Of a DNA stretch of 64,000 bases, positions 1-10,908 are shown piece after piece. The stretch spans positions 15,748,001-15,812,000 of the forward strand of contig OZ316897.1 in NCBI GenBank assembly GCA_973895155.1, given 5' to 3'. The translations under genes were made by a program, and so were the position numbers. The notes under the pieces were generated by a model. That model saw only the letters and a program-made list of their open reading frames with translations, did no database searches and was not told the origin of the DNA. Numbering within the stretch: the first letter of the stretch is position 1; the number at the start of each line of letters is the position of its first letter. Source of the DNA: Marsupella aquatica (Eukaryota > Marchantiophyta).

Positions 1-2280
1 TCTTCTCTCACCACTCGGAAGAGATGGAGTAAGGTTTCCCCAACTTTGTAATTAAGATAGTATCCAAATCCGTATGGATGTGAATATATTTTTCAAATTG
101 TGTTGGAAAGAAGAGAGGTCATTTTATTTTGTCATTAGAGAGGCATCAACATTTTGTATGAGTTAGGGTTTTGGCAAGGAGCTCAGACGTGCTTGTGTTG
201 TGTGTTTGCGCTTAACCTAGCACTCAGGAGTGCCTATATCTATATTAACTCCTTGTACGTTTCCAGGGTGCAGCCAATACATATATACCCATAAAGCCAA
301 TGACCCCGTTTCACTCCAGCTGGCCCAAAGGACTTTTAGGCCACAGCCACAACTCCCAGTGACTTTAATTGTGAATGGTCTCAATCATGATCCGGGCTTG
401 CAGATGCCGCCCTTAGTGTGCAACCGGTGCACCACTCAAGGTGCCTTCTCAGCCAAGGGTGACTCTAACAACCTGCAGATTGCAGGTATTAAACTATATA
501 ATTGGCTTAGCAATCTAATTAACAGCCACATTGTACTCTATAAACTCTCTACTACACCTTTGTACTCAGGCTATATAGGTACATTGCATTTAATCCCCGA
601 TTTAATCTCATGTTTACGTACACAGGGAGGAAATGATGAGTGGAAAAGTTTACTTTTAAGGACTTAAGTCATGGAGTTGACTCAACTTCAAAGTGAGTAG
701 CATAACTTACTATTAACAACAATTTAATCCCTACTTCAACAAGGCCCGACCTTGCGCTCCGGGTCTTGCGCTTGTCCTACAAGCTCGGTCAGTCCGGATC
801 TAGCCCCGGATCTTTAGTGCTCTCTTCTCAACTAAGGCCAGGATAACCCATGAATTGCCTCGCAAAAACTAAACTTAAGGCCGGGCCAACTGAAGGCCCC
901 TACTCGACCCCTTGCTTCTATTAAGCTAGGTGTTGGACTAAGTATTGAACCTTAAGCTAACAACAAAATAGCAGATCGACTAAGAGACTCATTCTCCCGG
1001 ATAGCCACATCCGCCTTGTCCCTGGGTTCTCGAAGGGCTTCCTCCCATTGTTCCACAATGCCCATCAACATTGTGGTTTTGTTGAAGAGCCTGGGCCGTT
1101 CGACCTCCATGCATGCAGCCACTTGTTTGCGGCCGTGACCATTGTGACCTTGGCCAACTTTGTGTCTGCCACCTCACATATTGGGCATGGTGCTGAACCA
1201 ATTCTTCCAGCTCCTTATCTACGTACGTGCTGTAGCGTTTTCTCGATTAAGGCGGCATCAGGTGCTCCTTGGGAGTTCATCGGTGTACCCCACACATTAG
1301 GTATGGTGCTGACACGCGCAATTCTTCCAGCCCTTATCCCCCGGCCTGCTGTCGCTTTTTCTCTTCTCTATTCTGGCCGGCTTAAGACGCCTCCTTGGGC
1401 CGTCATGCATCGATCAATTAGGCATTGAGCTCTTGCCCGCGAGGCCAGCCCTCTTAGTGTGAGGTAGGACGTCGACAAACCAACTCAACTCCTTGGATTC
1501 TTCGGTCTTTGCTGCAACTGGTGCGCAGCGTCTTTGCTTCCTAGCTTCCGCACGATTTACTACTTAATTGTTCTAACAGCAACACCGAAATCCCAATCTC
1601 TAATTGCTTGATTTGCGCCTTTTGGTTGATAGTGATTTTTGTGTTTCTCAAGAATGTAATTAATCCTTTTCTTGAAGGTGGTGAGCTTTGATCGTCTGCG
1701 GTGGCAGCCCAGTTAGCAACAACTGGTGATACACATACTTGCTTGGGGCTTCCAAAGCCTCTTCTTCCTCCTCGATCTTAATTTGTTTTTTGTCGAGAAG
1801 CGCCACCCACCTCCTCTTCCTCAGTAAGGCCGTGACAGGTAATTCCTTGCTTCCCTCATTCACGCTAGTCCTTCAGGCCTTTCTCATTGGAATTTTCTTC
1901 CCCTTCATACATCATCATCAGACTCCTCCTTCTCTTTCTCTTTCTCTTTCCCCTTCTCAATCTTCTCCTGAGCAAGAAGGGGGTCCGTTACCACCTAACG
2001 TGGAGATTACAGTAGGCTTCACCCATTATCGTTTTACCAGCACGCTCAGCACATATGTGTGCGTACAATAAATTGCTTCCTCGAAACCCCTATGTGATTT
2101 TGTCCACTTGCACCCCTTTGTTCGATGCTACTGGCCGGCTCACCTGACTGTTGCCGTCAGAATAAGAATTTTCGAAAGATGAGTTTTTTACATGATCATC
2201 ATTAGAGCATCTAGTCCGCACTGTTGCAAAAGCTGTGGATGTGTGCCCTAGCTCGTGGAGGATCTTGAAGGTGCAGTACA
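1..2280. other. Unassigned region, probable decayed repeat DNA
   Basis: No gene is recognised here. Short open frames exist on both strands but lack domain-like features. Minus-strand translation of about 950-1,110 gives a charged stretch (QWEEALREPRDKADVAIREN) that looks protein-like and may be a gag-type or host-gene remnant; it is bounded by stops and cannot be assigned. Tracts rich in CTTTCTCTTT lie near 1,930-1,970. The base composition is more GC-rich than the repeats to the right. Confidence 0.3.
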
Positions 2281-2304
2281 AGAATTGAACTTGAAAACGA
2301 GAAT

Positions 2305-2565
2305 TTCATAAGAGCTTGCACTTTCATTAGTAGTCACCAATCAGGAGATAGTTGTTAAACCGGGTTGCACTTTCATTGGTAGTCACCAATCAGTGACAAC
2401 TAGGTGAATTTAGGTATGTGGTAGATTTACTACCGGGGGGGACGTGACAGTTTTGCCTTAAAGCACCATTGTACATGACAAATTAAAAGTGTTCCATAAG
2501 ATTAGTAGTCACCAATCACTCGAGTTAGTTGTTAAATCGGGTTGCACCATTGCCCATGACATAAC
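2305..2565. repeat. Three imperfect copies of a TAGTCACCAATCA-containing repeat
   Basis: The phrase TAGTCACCAATCA, followed in the outer two copies by GTTGTTAAA(C/T)CGGGTTGCA, occurs near 2,330, 2,380 and 2,505. Between the second and third copies lies GGACGTGACAGTTTTGCCTT, which recurs near 5,018 and in diverged form near 27,065. This looks like a fragment of a dispersed family rather than a local satellite. Confidence 0.55.
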
Positions 2566-3366
2566 TTAGATCCACCTTTTTCTTGAAATTGTGGAGCAAA
2601 GTCTTACCCTAGAGGAGAGTAATGTGAAAAAGGGAGAAGTATTGGACACTTATATATGTATGGCCAGTGGTGGTGGTTTAACTGAGATGCATGTACTGGT
2701 TAGTCACCCATGGATAGCCACTAAAAGCCTAATGGAAAATGGATAACGTCTTATATAGCAAAGTAATCTATTACGAGCTCAACCTCAGGTTCAACCTTGT
2801 TTGCCGCTTCATTGTTCATCTCTAGGCAGTCATTTCGACAACTTACCTAGAAGAAGACAGAGTTTTGCATCTAGAGAATCCAGGTCGACAAAATCACAGA
2901 AGGTCCACAGATATGTAGTCTTTGGTCAGTCTGTACTCTTCACCTCACTTTGTCATTGGCCAGTCTTCATTTCCTGCCAACCGCAGCAGATCGAGTTCCA
3001 AAAGGATGTGCGCAATCTTTCTGCCCTTAGTCCGTCTCTGAAAATCTGCCCCTCTGAGTATATAAGGAGATCGTTGCCTCAGTATTCCCTCTCATCATAG
3101 GAGAGTTTCCCTGGATTGGGTGTCGCGCGATAAGCCGAGTCAGTGCGCCAGAAGTAAGTAATATCAGGTACACACCTAAACCCTGTACGTACGTACATCT
3201 GCAAATTCAACGATACGGCTAATATAATTATCGATTGGCTAGATGGTTTATTGTGAGACGCTTGGGATTTTCCGATGTCTCAGTCTGAAGATAGTCCATT
3301 TATTTTGAAGCCCCTCGATCACGTCTTGGCAAGGGGTACGTAATGAACCGAAATGAATTTACGTTG

Positions 3367-3400
<34 letters not shown>

Positions 3401-3573
3401 TAGGAATATCTTCTTCGCTCTCAGTTGTTTAACCTTAGTGGCCCGGCTCGGCTCTTAACTTCAGGAACATTAATATTGTGAAACAGGTACTCAAACTGTG
3501 AAGAGCTGACGAGCAGCCAAAGATATTGAGCTGAACAGAAGCCAAGGGTTTATATACCAACGTGAAGAGCAGC
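2566..3573. other. Gene-free stretch upstream of the RBX1-like gene
   Basis: No supportable coding region. It includes a (TA)n microsatellite at about 3,369-3,397 and presumably the promoter of the RBX1-like ORF. I could not define a convincing TATA box beyond AT-rich sequence such as TTTATATACC near 3,549. Confidence 0.35.
3369..3397. repeat. (TA)n microsatellite
   Basis: About 14 uninterrupted TA dinucleotides. Confidence 0.95.
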
Positions 3574-3969
3574 ATGGCAGACAAGACTACCAACGAGATG
3601 GGCAAGGGTGAAGAGATCACCAATGCTGGATCTGGAAAAGAGAAGGATGTCAAGCCCGCCGGGGCGGGTGAAGCAAGCAGCAGTGCCCAACCAAGCTCGA
3701 AGGAGCGTTCTGGACAGCGTTTTGTCCTCATTAATTGGGATGCCTTGGCCTTATGGACTTGGGATGTCTCAGTAGACAACTGTGGGGTCTGTAAGAACCT
3801 TATCGTGGAACCTTGCGTTGAATGCCAGCATGGTCAATTAACTGAATGCCGAATTGCTCGGGGTATTTGCAACCATGCTTTCCATTCCCATTGTATCTCT
3901 AGGTGGCTGACAAATATGCCCAGGTGCCCTCTAGATACTAGCAACTGGGAACTTGCCCAGCTTGATTAG
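3574..3969 (+). CDS. RING-box protein 1 (RBX1/ROC1)-like, intronless
   Basis: RBX1 is the RING-H2 subunit of cullin-RING E3 ubiquitin ligases: it binds the cullin C-terminus and recruits the E2. The 131-residue product begins at the ATG at 3,574; an upstream in-frame GTG is not a plausible start. A polar, low-complexity N-terminus (about residues 1-45) precedes the beta strand that inserts into cullin (FVLINWDALALWTWD), then the RING with the full RBX1 ligand set: C70, C73, C81, C84, C92, C99, H101, H104, H106, C107, C118 and the RBX-specific Asp at D121 (CPLD). Length is near the family norm. The ORF has no intron, and core residues differ from the usual plant sequence (for example ICNHAFHSHC, NMPRCPLD), so a diverged retrocopy is likely. 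Expression and activity are unknown. Assignment to RBX1 rather than RBX2 rests on the WDALALWTWD and CPLD context. Confidence 0.88.
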   Translation: MADKTTNEMGKGEEITNAGSGKEKDVKPAGAGEASSSAQPSSKERSGQRFVLINWDALALWTWDVSVDNCGVCKNLIVEPCVECQHGQLTECRIARGICNHAFHSHCISRWLTNMPRCPLDTSNWELAQLD

Positions 3970-4439
3970 ACCCAATCTGCTAGCTAGGTGGCAAGCCTAG
4001 CCTGGTCCTTTAAATTATGGGTAGACATGCGTGACTTAGGAACAATAAATATTACAATCGAAGTATGACCATTGCCCTACATATATTTAAATGGTGATAA
4101 TCTTCTGATCGAAGTATGTCCATTGCCCTACATATAATTAAATGATGCAACAATCTTCTGACTTGGCTTTCATCTCCAGGTATGCAACTCTTTTTCTTAT
4201 AATGCAAGTTTTAAATTACTTATATATAATGTCCTTCTATCCAATTGACCATCATGTAAGTTAGGTTTCATTTTTGTTTCCTAATCAAACTCTTGTACCT
4301 CTCAACTCAAGAAATTCAGAAATATATTTTAGAAAAACCTTCATCAAGCATTTTAGAATTTTTCTTAAAATTATAGAATATATTATGAAACATTACAACA
4401 TGTTCAGGAATATTTTAATTTTATGATGAAAAAGAAGAA
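3970..4439. other. AT-rich gene-free stretch
   Basis: Two short direct repeats of GATCGAAGTATG(A/T)CCATTGCC and CTACATATA near 4,058-4,140; otherwise AT-rich with no coding signal. The part from about 4,240 shares phrases such as CTTGTACCTCTCAACTCAA with the dispersed family at 8.3, 25.6, 29.4 and 38.3 kb. Confidence 0.4.
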
Positions 4440-5040
4440 AACCAAACCTTTTATTTCACAAGGCATAATGGACACACTCCCATGTTGGTAAAACTCCCAC
4501 TTATGGGCCTTTTTCCCTAGCATGCTAACACTAAAGTGGGGAAAAGCGCAAAGTGTGTAAATTGAGCACAACCCCACTTTACATGATAGGGAATATTCCC
4601 CACTTTGAATCTAGGAATTTAAGAAGTAGGAAAAACTCTAGGGAGAAAAGATTAATGTGGATTATAATTTTCTTACTAGGGTTCAGACTTTGATTTCTTT
4701 TCTGTGCAATTTCATTTTGTAGATAGAGTGCAAGCATCCATGTCAGTCATTTATCATTACTCCTTTAATTAGAACTCATTGACAGTGTTTGGAACCCAAA
4801 ATTTATGCTTTGGTTAAAGATTATGGACAGTTCTAGTGATTGTAGGTAAGTGTGCAAACCCCTAGATGAGCATGAGAGATTTGGCAAACCCCTCTTATTA
4901 CAAGGGGAACATACAAATCCTCTAAGATTGTCGTTTTTGTTACTAGGGTCTAAGTATACCAACATAGAACTAGGTAAAAGTCCCACATATGATAGGTTAA
5001 ATTTGATTTCCTACCTGGGGACGTGACAGTTTTGCCTTGT
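4440..5040 (+). repeat. Dispersed repeat family C, copy 1
   Basis: The order GGACACACTCCCATGTTGG, AAAACTCCCACTTA, GCATGCTAACACTAA, GCAAAGTGTGTAAATT and CCCCACTTTGAAT recurs at about 22,010-22,260 and 25,770-25,960, with a partial copy at 55,910-56,070. All copies are in the same orientation and diverged. No coding capacity seen. Probably a fragment of a decayed transposon or LTR. Confidence 0.7.
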
Positions 5041-6561
5041 GTTTGATTTTAAAGTTTTAAAAGTGGAAAACTCAGGGTTTTTTGAATTTTAAATTTTTTT
5101 ATAGCCAACTTTCTAGTCCATATCATACTTTGGACGCTGCCCTCACCCCTGCCTTTTATACAAGGTTGCTTACCTGGGGTCATCTTGTTCTCTAATTCTC
5201 AATGGCAATGTGACCCGGGAATGGGACTGTGGATGATTGAGCATAGCCTGGCTATTTTCTCTTTGTGAAATTTAACTCCTTGATATCCTACCTTTTGTCA
5301 GTTTTGTTCTAAGTAATGCATGTAAATACCATTTTTCTGAAATTGCAAGCCTAGATTTCTTAGCCAAATTCCAGGTGTCCTCATTGCGATCTCAAAGTAC
5401 CCCACTAGGCTTACCGTTTATTCTCAGCAAAGGAGAGGAATGTGCCCTAGTTTGGGGGAAGGAAATTAATATTTAGTCTCGTATTTAGTTTGTGGCACCA
5501 AAATACATGCATAATTTCTCTCATCCACCAATGAAAGAGGATCTCATGGTGTAGAACCCATAGAATAGTACCAAATTACTGGGATCTACCCTATGTTAGG
5601 CATTTACTCAGTCTTAGGCCTAGGGTTAAAAATGTAATCACAGTTAGGGCTAACCTTAGTCACAAACTTGGTTAGGTTTATTTGTCATTGTGCATACTAT
5701 ATCACAATCGGTGTTTGCCTGGTAGGAGGAACTCAGGCTCAGGATTGTTACAGAGCCAGTTGAGAGATAGGCATAACTTGTATTACATAGACTCGATATG
5801 GTCGATGCGCCTAGAGTGTAGTTAAGCTCTCGTGACTGTGTTCCGGCCGGTGGACATTGCATCAGCCAAGGTCAACCATGTATCTCTTTGTGTCAACTAC
5901 TTGTGTGTTGGATGATCATGGGCTTGTCATTATCAATATCGTCTTTGCTCTGAACCATGTATCTCTTTGTGTCGACTTCTTGTGCATTGGATGATCATGG
6001 GCTTGTGGTAAGTTGTGAATGTTGTCTTTGCTCAACACCCTAGGGGTAGGGAAACTACTACTAAACTCTTAACTTGGAAGTCACCACACATGCATAATTT
6101 CTCTCGATCACCCAGACTCTCACCCACCAGAGATGACTAGCACTAATGTCATTTTGATCAACCGGTTTGATAGCTCCATTGCAAGTCTTAAACCATGTCA
6201 TTAACAATAGCTACTCACTCCATGAGTCCGTTTATGAATATGTGTAGTTTTCATTCCTGTTTTCATTGATGACTGGCCATATCATTTTGACAGTTCCATT
6301 GAATTTCAAGACTTTAAGCGTCCGTCATCCGGGCCTTCCGGGGGGCCTTCATTAACACCAATCATGCTATGAGTACACAAAGGTTTCACTTTTATGCATG
6401 ACCACCCTGTGTGGCTTTGTTTATTCAAGTGTGAACACTGGCAAGCAAGGTTTACCCCTTAAGTTGTTTTAATTGGGATCAAGTGTTGAACATTTTTTAG
6501 TGTTTAGATTGAGCAAGGTGTGTTTAGATATATAGATAGTCAGGCCATGGTTCCGAGCATG

Positions 6562-6651
6562 GTTCAATACATTTTTTCTTACATTTTAGGCGGTCCAAGG
6601 TCTAGAAATGTCATAGGTGATGGGGAGGTCTCCATATAGTGAGACCCCCGA
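6562..6651 (+). mobile_element. Truncated MITE end (CTCGGGGG family 1)
   Basis: About 90 bp ending in AGTGAGACCCCCGAG match the right ends of the complete family-1 MITEs at 25,980-26,276 and 39,516-39,835. The same truncated end is present in inverted orientation at about 39,968-40,055, so it predates the duplication of the arms. Confidence 0.7.
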
Positions 6652-6789
6652 GAGAGAGAGAGATACAAAAGTTAATTTTACAGACAAAATACAACTAACA
6701 TGGTCAACCAGATATACCATTATGAGGAACTCTGCCGATGCAAGGTGACAAAAGTCATGTGGAGGCCTGTAAGGAAAAGCTGTCAAGGC

Positions 6790-7090
6790 AAGAAAAGCAA
6801 GGAGAAAAGATGATGTGAAAAAGAGATGTCAAGGTGAGAAAAATATGTAAAAGATAAGGAAAATGTGTTGAGGGTGAGGGAAAGATGTTGTGGTGTTAAG
6901 GACACAGAAATGTGGCAAGGTGAGAAAAAGGTCAGATGTCAAATTGAAAAAGGTGTCAATCGATGAGACGAAGAGATGTCAAGGTGAAGAAAAGAAGCCC
7001 AGATGAGAAAAAATGTTGAGGATCAAGAGAAAAGATGGCGAGGTGAGAAAAATATAAAGATGAAGACATTAACGCTTTCAAGTAAAGAAA
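6790..7090. repeat. GATGTCAAGGTGAGAAAA minisatellite
   Basis: Degenerate tandem units of about 20-25 bp around GATGTCAAGGTGAGAAAAA. The reverse complement of the same array is found at 36,130-36,780 and 39,225-39,512. Confidence 0.7.
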
Positions 7091-7933
7091 ATATGTACGT
7101 TGAGACTGAAGAGCTTGGATTGGTTCCCAGTTTTTCTTGAGTTTGTAAATGGATGGATAATGGACTATATCTGGTCAAATAGGGTATTATAATGGTAAAA
7201 TGCTAAGGAAGTTTGGGTATCCATAGAAACTCCTAACTTTTATTAAACTTCTCCCTTCCTTGTGTCATCTAAGGGATTGGTAATTTGGTTTTATTCAACC
7301 AAAATTTTCCCCGAAATTTCCTCATCAATGCACTTTGTAGTCAATATTTTCTTCTTGTGCTTTGATGATGGTACACTGAGGGTACTCCTTGATCCTAGTG
7401 CACACAACATCATTACCTCCATTTAATCTCACATTTAATGTCTTTTGTCTTCACCCATTTTGTTCATTTTTTTGTGGAAAGGTTTCCACTCCGTTTGGTC
7501 AGGGCTATATTTGATTCACTTGATTTTATGCCTTCTCTTTGTTGAGTACATCTACTTTTGGAACTGCAAATTTGATTGATGACCACTGAGAAAAAAAGAC
7601 ACAACATGCCGAGCAAGAGGCATGACTTTGTGGTAGCTCGCTTGAGTAGAGACTGTTAGGTCTTGGGTTCAACTATTGTGACTGACTTTGACTTCCCTTC
7701 TCTGGGGTTTCACAGATTTCCCCTTAAAAAAATTAAAAAATAATTTAAAAAGACACAACATGTTATTATCGTTTTGGATTAGAACTAGCCTTATAAAACA
7801 TGCAGTATGTGGCTTACTAATGGGTGCAAGTTGTATTGCATCTGTGGATATATTCGTACACATGAGCCTGGAATTTTTATTAAAAGATTTTTACAATTTT
7901 AATAAAAATACTAAAAACCTGGCTAGCTTGGCT

Positions 7934-8218
7934 CTCGGGGGTTAACTAAGTGTATATTTTGGGGTAGCACGTGCAATCCTAGTTTAATATAAATAGATAT
8001 ATTCTATAAAGAAAATATTCTAAGAATATTCTCTATTTTCAATATTAATAACCTATTTTACTTATAAAGGGTATATATTAAAGAATATTCTATAAACATG
8101 AGTTTATAATACCTTCTTTTGTCTCCTACGTTTTTTAGAAATTTAGTTAAAATCTGTCAAAAATATCTGTTTTGGATCGCACATGGTTCCTAAGATTTTT
8201 GATAGTCAACCCCCCGAG
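7934..8218. mobile_element. MITE, CTCGGGGGTTAACTA family 2, with 8-bp TSD
   Basis: A 285-bp AT-rich non-coding insertion bounded by CTCGGGGGTTAACTA on the left and TAGTCAACCCCCCGAG on the right. It is flanked by the perfect 8-bp duplication GCTTGGCT (7,926-7,933 and 8,219-8,226). The uninterrupted target (CTAGTTTGG...GTAGACC type) is seen in related repeats at 27.74, 29.52 and 38.41 kb. A second copy is at 26,581-26,876. An 8-bp TSD fits hAT- or P-like transposases, but no such source gene is in the window. Confidence 0.9.
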
Positions 8219-8636
8219 GCTTGGCTGTAGACCCTTGTATTTAAAAAAACCCATATAATTTGGTTTTGATCAATTTTTAGTACATCAAACCATGTTCGGT
8301 TTTCTTTTTAAGTTACATTTTTGGATTCCTTGAGTTGAGAGGTACAAGAATTAATTTAGTAGACTAAAATAAAATCTAAGATAGTCAATTGGATATATAA
8401 ACCCTTATTACTGGAGGGTAGTAATTTTGTTGTTTTGAAACTAAAAGAAATTTTAATTTGCAAAAGCATTGTTAGAAAATTCCATTTTTAGAAAACTTTT
8501 GTGTTTGTTATAAGGAGGGTTTTGACTAATTTAGCTACTGCAAAGCTACCTGAGATTTTTATCTAAGGAAACAATGAATGTTAAGAATTCTTAATATGTT
8601 TCTTAGAACTCTCCTCTTGTTACAAAGAGCACTTAC

Positions 8637-8660
8637 CATGATTTCGGACCGACCGAGAAG
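8637..8660 (+). repeat. Element 1 left terminal inverted repeat
   Basis: Begins CATGATTTCGGACCGACCGA at 8,637 and pairs with the reverse complement of 20,313-20,336, with two mismatches in about 23 bases. Preceded by TTAC. Confidence 0.9.
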
Positions 8661-8900
8661 TGTGTCGGAGTTCTCATTTAGCCCGATCCTGTTTTTTTTC
8701 TAAGGCAATGCAATGACCGATAAAACTGGCAAAAACTCTCCGAAACGCCACTTTCCTCCATTGCATCGCCGCGGGAATGCAGGGAGCGATATGTGCATCG
8801 GGTTTTACATTCCGTCAGTGAAAAAGTCCGAACTGCGAGTAACTTGGTCCGAACCGCGTAATCCAGGAATGACCACGCACTAACCCAGGTAAAAGGGGAA

Positions 8901-8936
8901 CTTAACCATGGTTAAGGGGAAATTAACCATGGTTTA
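8901..8936. promoter_or_regulatory. Twin AACCATGGTT palindromes upstream of the Element 1 TATA box
   Basis: CTTAACCATGGTTAAG (8,901-8,916) is a perfect 16-bp palindrome. A second core, AACCATGGTT, follows at 8,925-8,934. They end about 10-15 bp before the TATA box, a position suited to a dimeric regulator. Function is inferred only. Confidence 0.55.
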
Positions 8937-8945
8937 GAGCGTCTC

Positions 8946-8955
8946 CTATATAAAG
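8946..8955 (+). promoter_or_regulatory. TATA box for the plus-strand genes of Element 1
   Basis: CTATATAAAG is a strong plant-type TATA box; transcription would start near 8,975-8,985. The first copies of the element's palindrome follow at 9,081, 9,175, 9,252, 9,308 and 9,401, in what would be leader or intron sequence. Confidence 0.65.
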
Positions 8956-9549
8956 AGGAGCGGGCTGCCCATAAAACGTTTGCTTTCGCCAGAGCAAATA
9001 TCTCCTGACTGAGAGCGAATACCAAACTCCCATCAAGTCTTACATTCCTCCCAAGCGATTCGACTCTTTCTACCGAAAACCCGATAAATTTATCGGAACA
9101 GCCATTCCTGTTCAAGTTCTCCATGTAAGACTAACTAGTCATTTAGTGTAAAATGTCCAGATCCGAGCGGACTGCGATAAATTTATCGTATTTTGCATTC
9201 CTCTGTTGCAATCATTTGATCCAGTGTGTTTAGAGAGGTGTTGCCTTCATTCCGATAAATTTATCGGAGTCTCCATTCCTTTCATGGAAAGAGGAGTAAT
9301 TGAGAATCCGATAAATTTATCGGAGTTGTCATTTTTGTGAAAGATTGAATTCAGGGCTTAGGTGTTTGAGGAAGTCATATTTTCAATTCGAATGCGGAGT
9401 GCGATAAACTTATCGCATCCTCCTATGAGAATCATTTTCCTTTGTTTTGTTTGGAGACTCATCTTCATCTCTGATGTCGCAGTGTTGCCGAGTTTAGGAG
9501 GCACAACGGAAGGTCGATTGCACTCCGTGGACAACAGGTATTGTGACAA

Positions 9550-9879
9550 ATGGCTGTCTTCCTTGAAAATCGTGTCAAACGTGCACGCCGGTTGTACAAG
9601 AGACTCATGCGACTCAAAGTTCTCCCCATCGGTATAGGAGCATTGTGGATGGGTGGTACTGATCCTGGAGATAGGCAGAATCCTCTCCACATTGAATTCT
9701 ATGGAATGAATGATGCAGGAGTTCCAATTTGTTCGAGGTTGATGTTAACGGCGTGTTTACATTCTTTGGAGTTTTCTTGTAACTATTGTTGTCGTCATCT
9801 TGATAACAAGTACCACAAACAGGCTCACTTCTGTTGTAAGATTTGGAACGAAGACCCTTGGGTGAACCTTTCACGATGA
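9550..9879 (+). CDS. Cys/His-rich ORF of Element 1, function unknown
   Basis: 109 codons from an ATG at 9,550. It has a basic N-terminus (NRVKRARRLYKRLMRLK) and a C-terminal cluster of cysteines and histidines (ACLHSLEFSCNYCCRHL, then KQAHFCCKIW) that could bind zinc. It follows the TATA box at 8,947 and could be an exon of a longer spliced gene: a plausible GT donor (ACAG|GTATTG) lies just upstream near 9,538. The family is not recognised. It could be a fortuitous ORF, but its position inside the element and its composition make it a candidate cargo exon. Confidence 0.4.
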   Translation: MAVFLENRVKRARRLYKRLMRLKVLPIGIGALWMGGTDPGDRQNPLHIEFYGMNDAGVPICSRLMLTACLHSLEFSCNYCCRHLDNKYHKQAHFCCKIWNEDPWVNLSR

Positions 9880-10067
9880 GTGTTTCGACCTTTTCATTGA
9901 GGCGCATCTTGGAAGGACATATTTAAATAAACAAGTCCTACCCTTGCGCAGCGAATATAATACGTCACGACTCCTAATCGTTAAACTATCGTGCAGGGTT
10001 GGTACTGTGTTTGGTTACACCTGGTGATTGAAGGTATTTTTATTGGTGGTTTTGGTAGCTCTGCTTC

Positions 10068-10616
10068 ATGGCTGCATCGGAGAATCTAATCGTTGCAAAG
10101 ATGGGATCCGTTTTAGCCCACGAGCGTAGGAAATATATTCGAGGAAAAGTGCCCGGTGTGGAATGCGGAAGTTTGTTGAATGGACTTCCCGATGAACTCG
10201 TTGAATCTCACATTTGGCCCCTCCTAGCCTTGTCTTGCACACAAGATGAACACCTTGGCCTTGACCTAAAACTTCTACCAGAAGAACGACTGACTCGAAT
10301 GAGAACAATCATTTGTCTTGGAGCCACCTCGAAGAAATGGAACCATCTTGTTGTTGGTACACGATTTTGGGCGCTATTGAAATATGCAGTCCGTGAGATC
10401 AATGACATAAACAAAATGCTCGCAAGCATTCCTAATGCCGTCCTTCTCTCAAACCTACATATTGCTAGGGTCTTCCGAGAGGAAACTCATTTCCTCCCTC
10501 CCATAGATATGCTTGGGTGCTTCTCGTATGACCGTTTAGATGCGTTTCTTAGAGTTTGGGTGAATCTTGGAGAAAGCGGGAAGCGGACAATTCTTGCATG
10601 GCATGGACGAGTCTGA
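10068..10616 (+). CDS. F-box-like ORF of Element 1
   Basis: 182 codons from an ATG. Residues about 38-110 resemble an F-box: LLNGLPDELVESHIWPLL, an inserted loop of roughly 25 residues, then IICLGATSKKWNHLV and FWALL, matching the LPDEL...LR.V.K.W..L pattern. F-box proteins recruit substrates to SCF (Skp1-cullin-RBX1) ubiquitin ligases. No WD40, LRR or kelch partner domain is visible here. The next palindrome copy (10,643) lies just downstream. A possible extra exon follows at about 10,740-10,821: it reads open (LCGPECIFLRLFRRLADKC) and ends in a GT donor. Assignment is by pattern only. Confidence 0.5.
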   Translation: MAASENLIVAKMGSVLAHERRKYIRGKVPGVECGSLLNGLPDELVESHIWPLLALSCTQDEHLGLDLKLLPEERLTRMRTIICLGATSKKWNHLVVGTRFWALLKYAVREINDINKMLASIPNAVLLSNLHIARVFREETHFLPPIDMLGCFSYDRLDAFLRVWVNLGESGKRTILAWHGRV

Positions 10617-10908
10617 GTGGATGAGGCATTGCAGCGAACATCCGATAAATTTATCGCACTCCTCATTCCTCTAGTCGATTTTGGGTGCTTGTAAAGAAAC
10701 ACTTTGAATATAATTGACTCTGCCTCCCCTGACTTCAGGTTGTGTGGTCCAGAGTGTATTTTTTTGCGCCTCTTCAGACGATTAGCTGACAAGTGCATTG
10801 GCTTCACAGCCCGTTATACAAGGTACTGTAAAGTTGGATGAAACTTGTAGAATTGTAATTAGTATGTTCTCCAAAATTTATTCCTGATTTCTATTCGGTG
10901 ATCAGGCC

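Larger units (their letters stand above)
5640..8632 (+). repeat. Left arm of a long inverted duplication (mate at 37.6-40.9 kb)
   Basis: Read in reverse complement, the block 37,610-40,930 follows this one segment by segment: GATCATGGGCTTGT/CCTAGGGGTAGGGAAAC (5.93-6.05 kb), the tract near AGACTCTCACCCACCA (6.1 kb), CATGACCACCCTGTG (6.4 kb), the MITE end at 6.56-6.65 kb, the GATGTCAAGGTGAGAAA minisatellite (6.8-7.1 kb), the tract around GGTTTCCACTCC (7.5 kb), and on to the base where Element 1 begins. The copies differ by substitutions, a roughly 350-bp extra segment in the right arm (about 37,850-38,200), and separate MITE and transposon insertions. The part at 5.53-6.0 kb has a third, inverted copy at 55.3-55.77 kb, so these are dispersed family members and not necessarily one local inversion. 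Confidence 0.85.

Noticed and set aside
230-667. 145-codon open frame at the left edge as a gene
   Set aside because: It starts at an ATA-context alternative codon, has no domain, and lies in repeat-like sequence; treated as unassigned.
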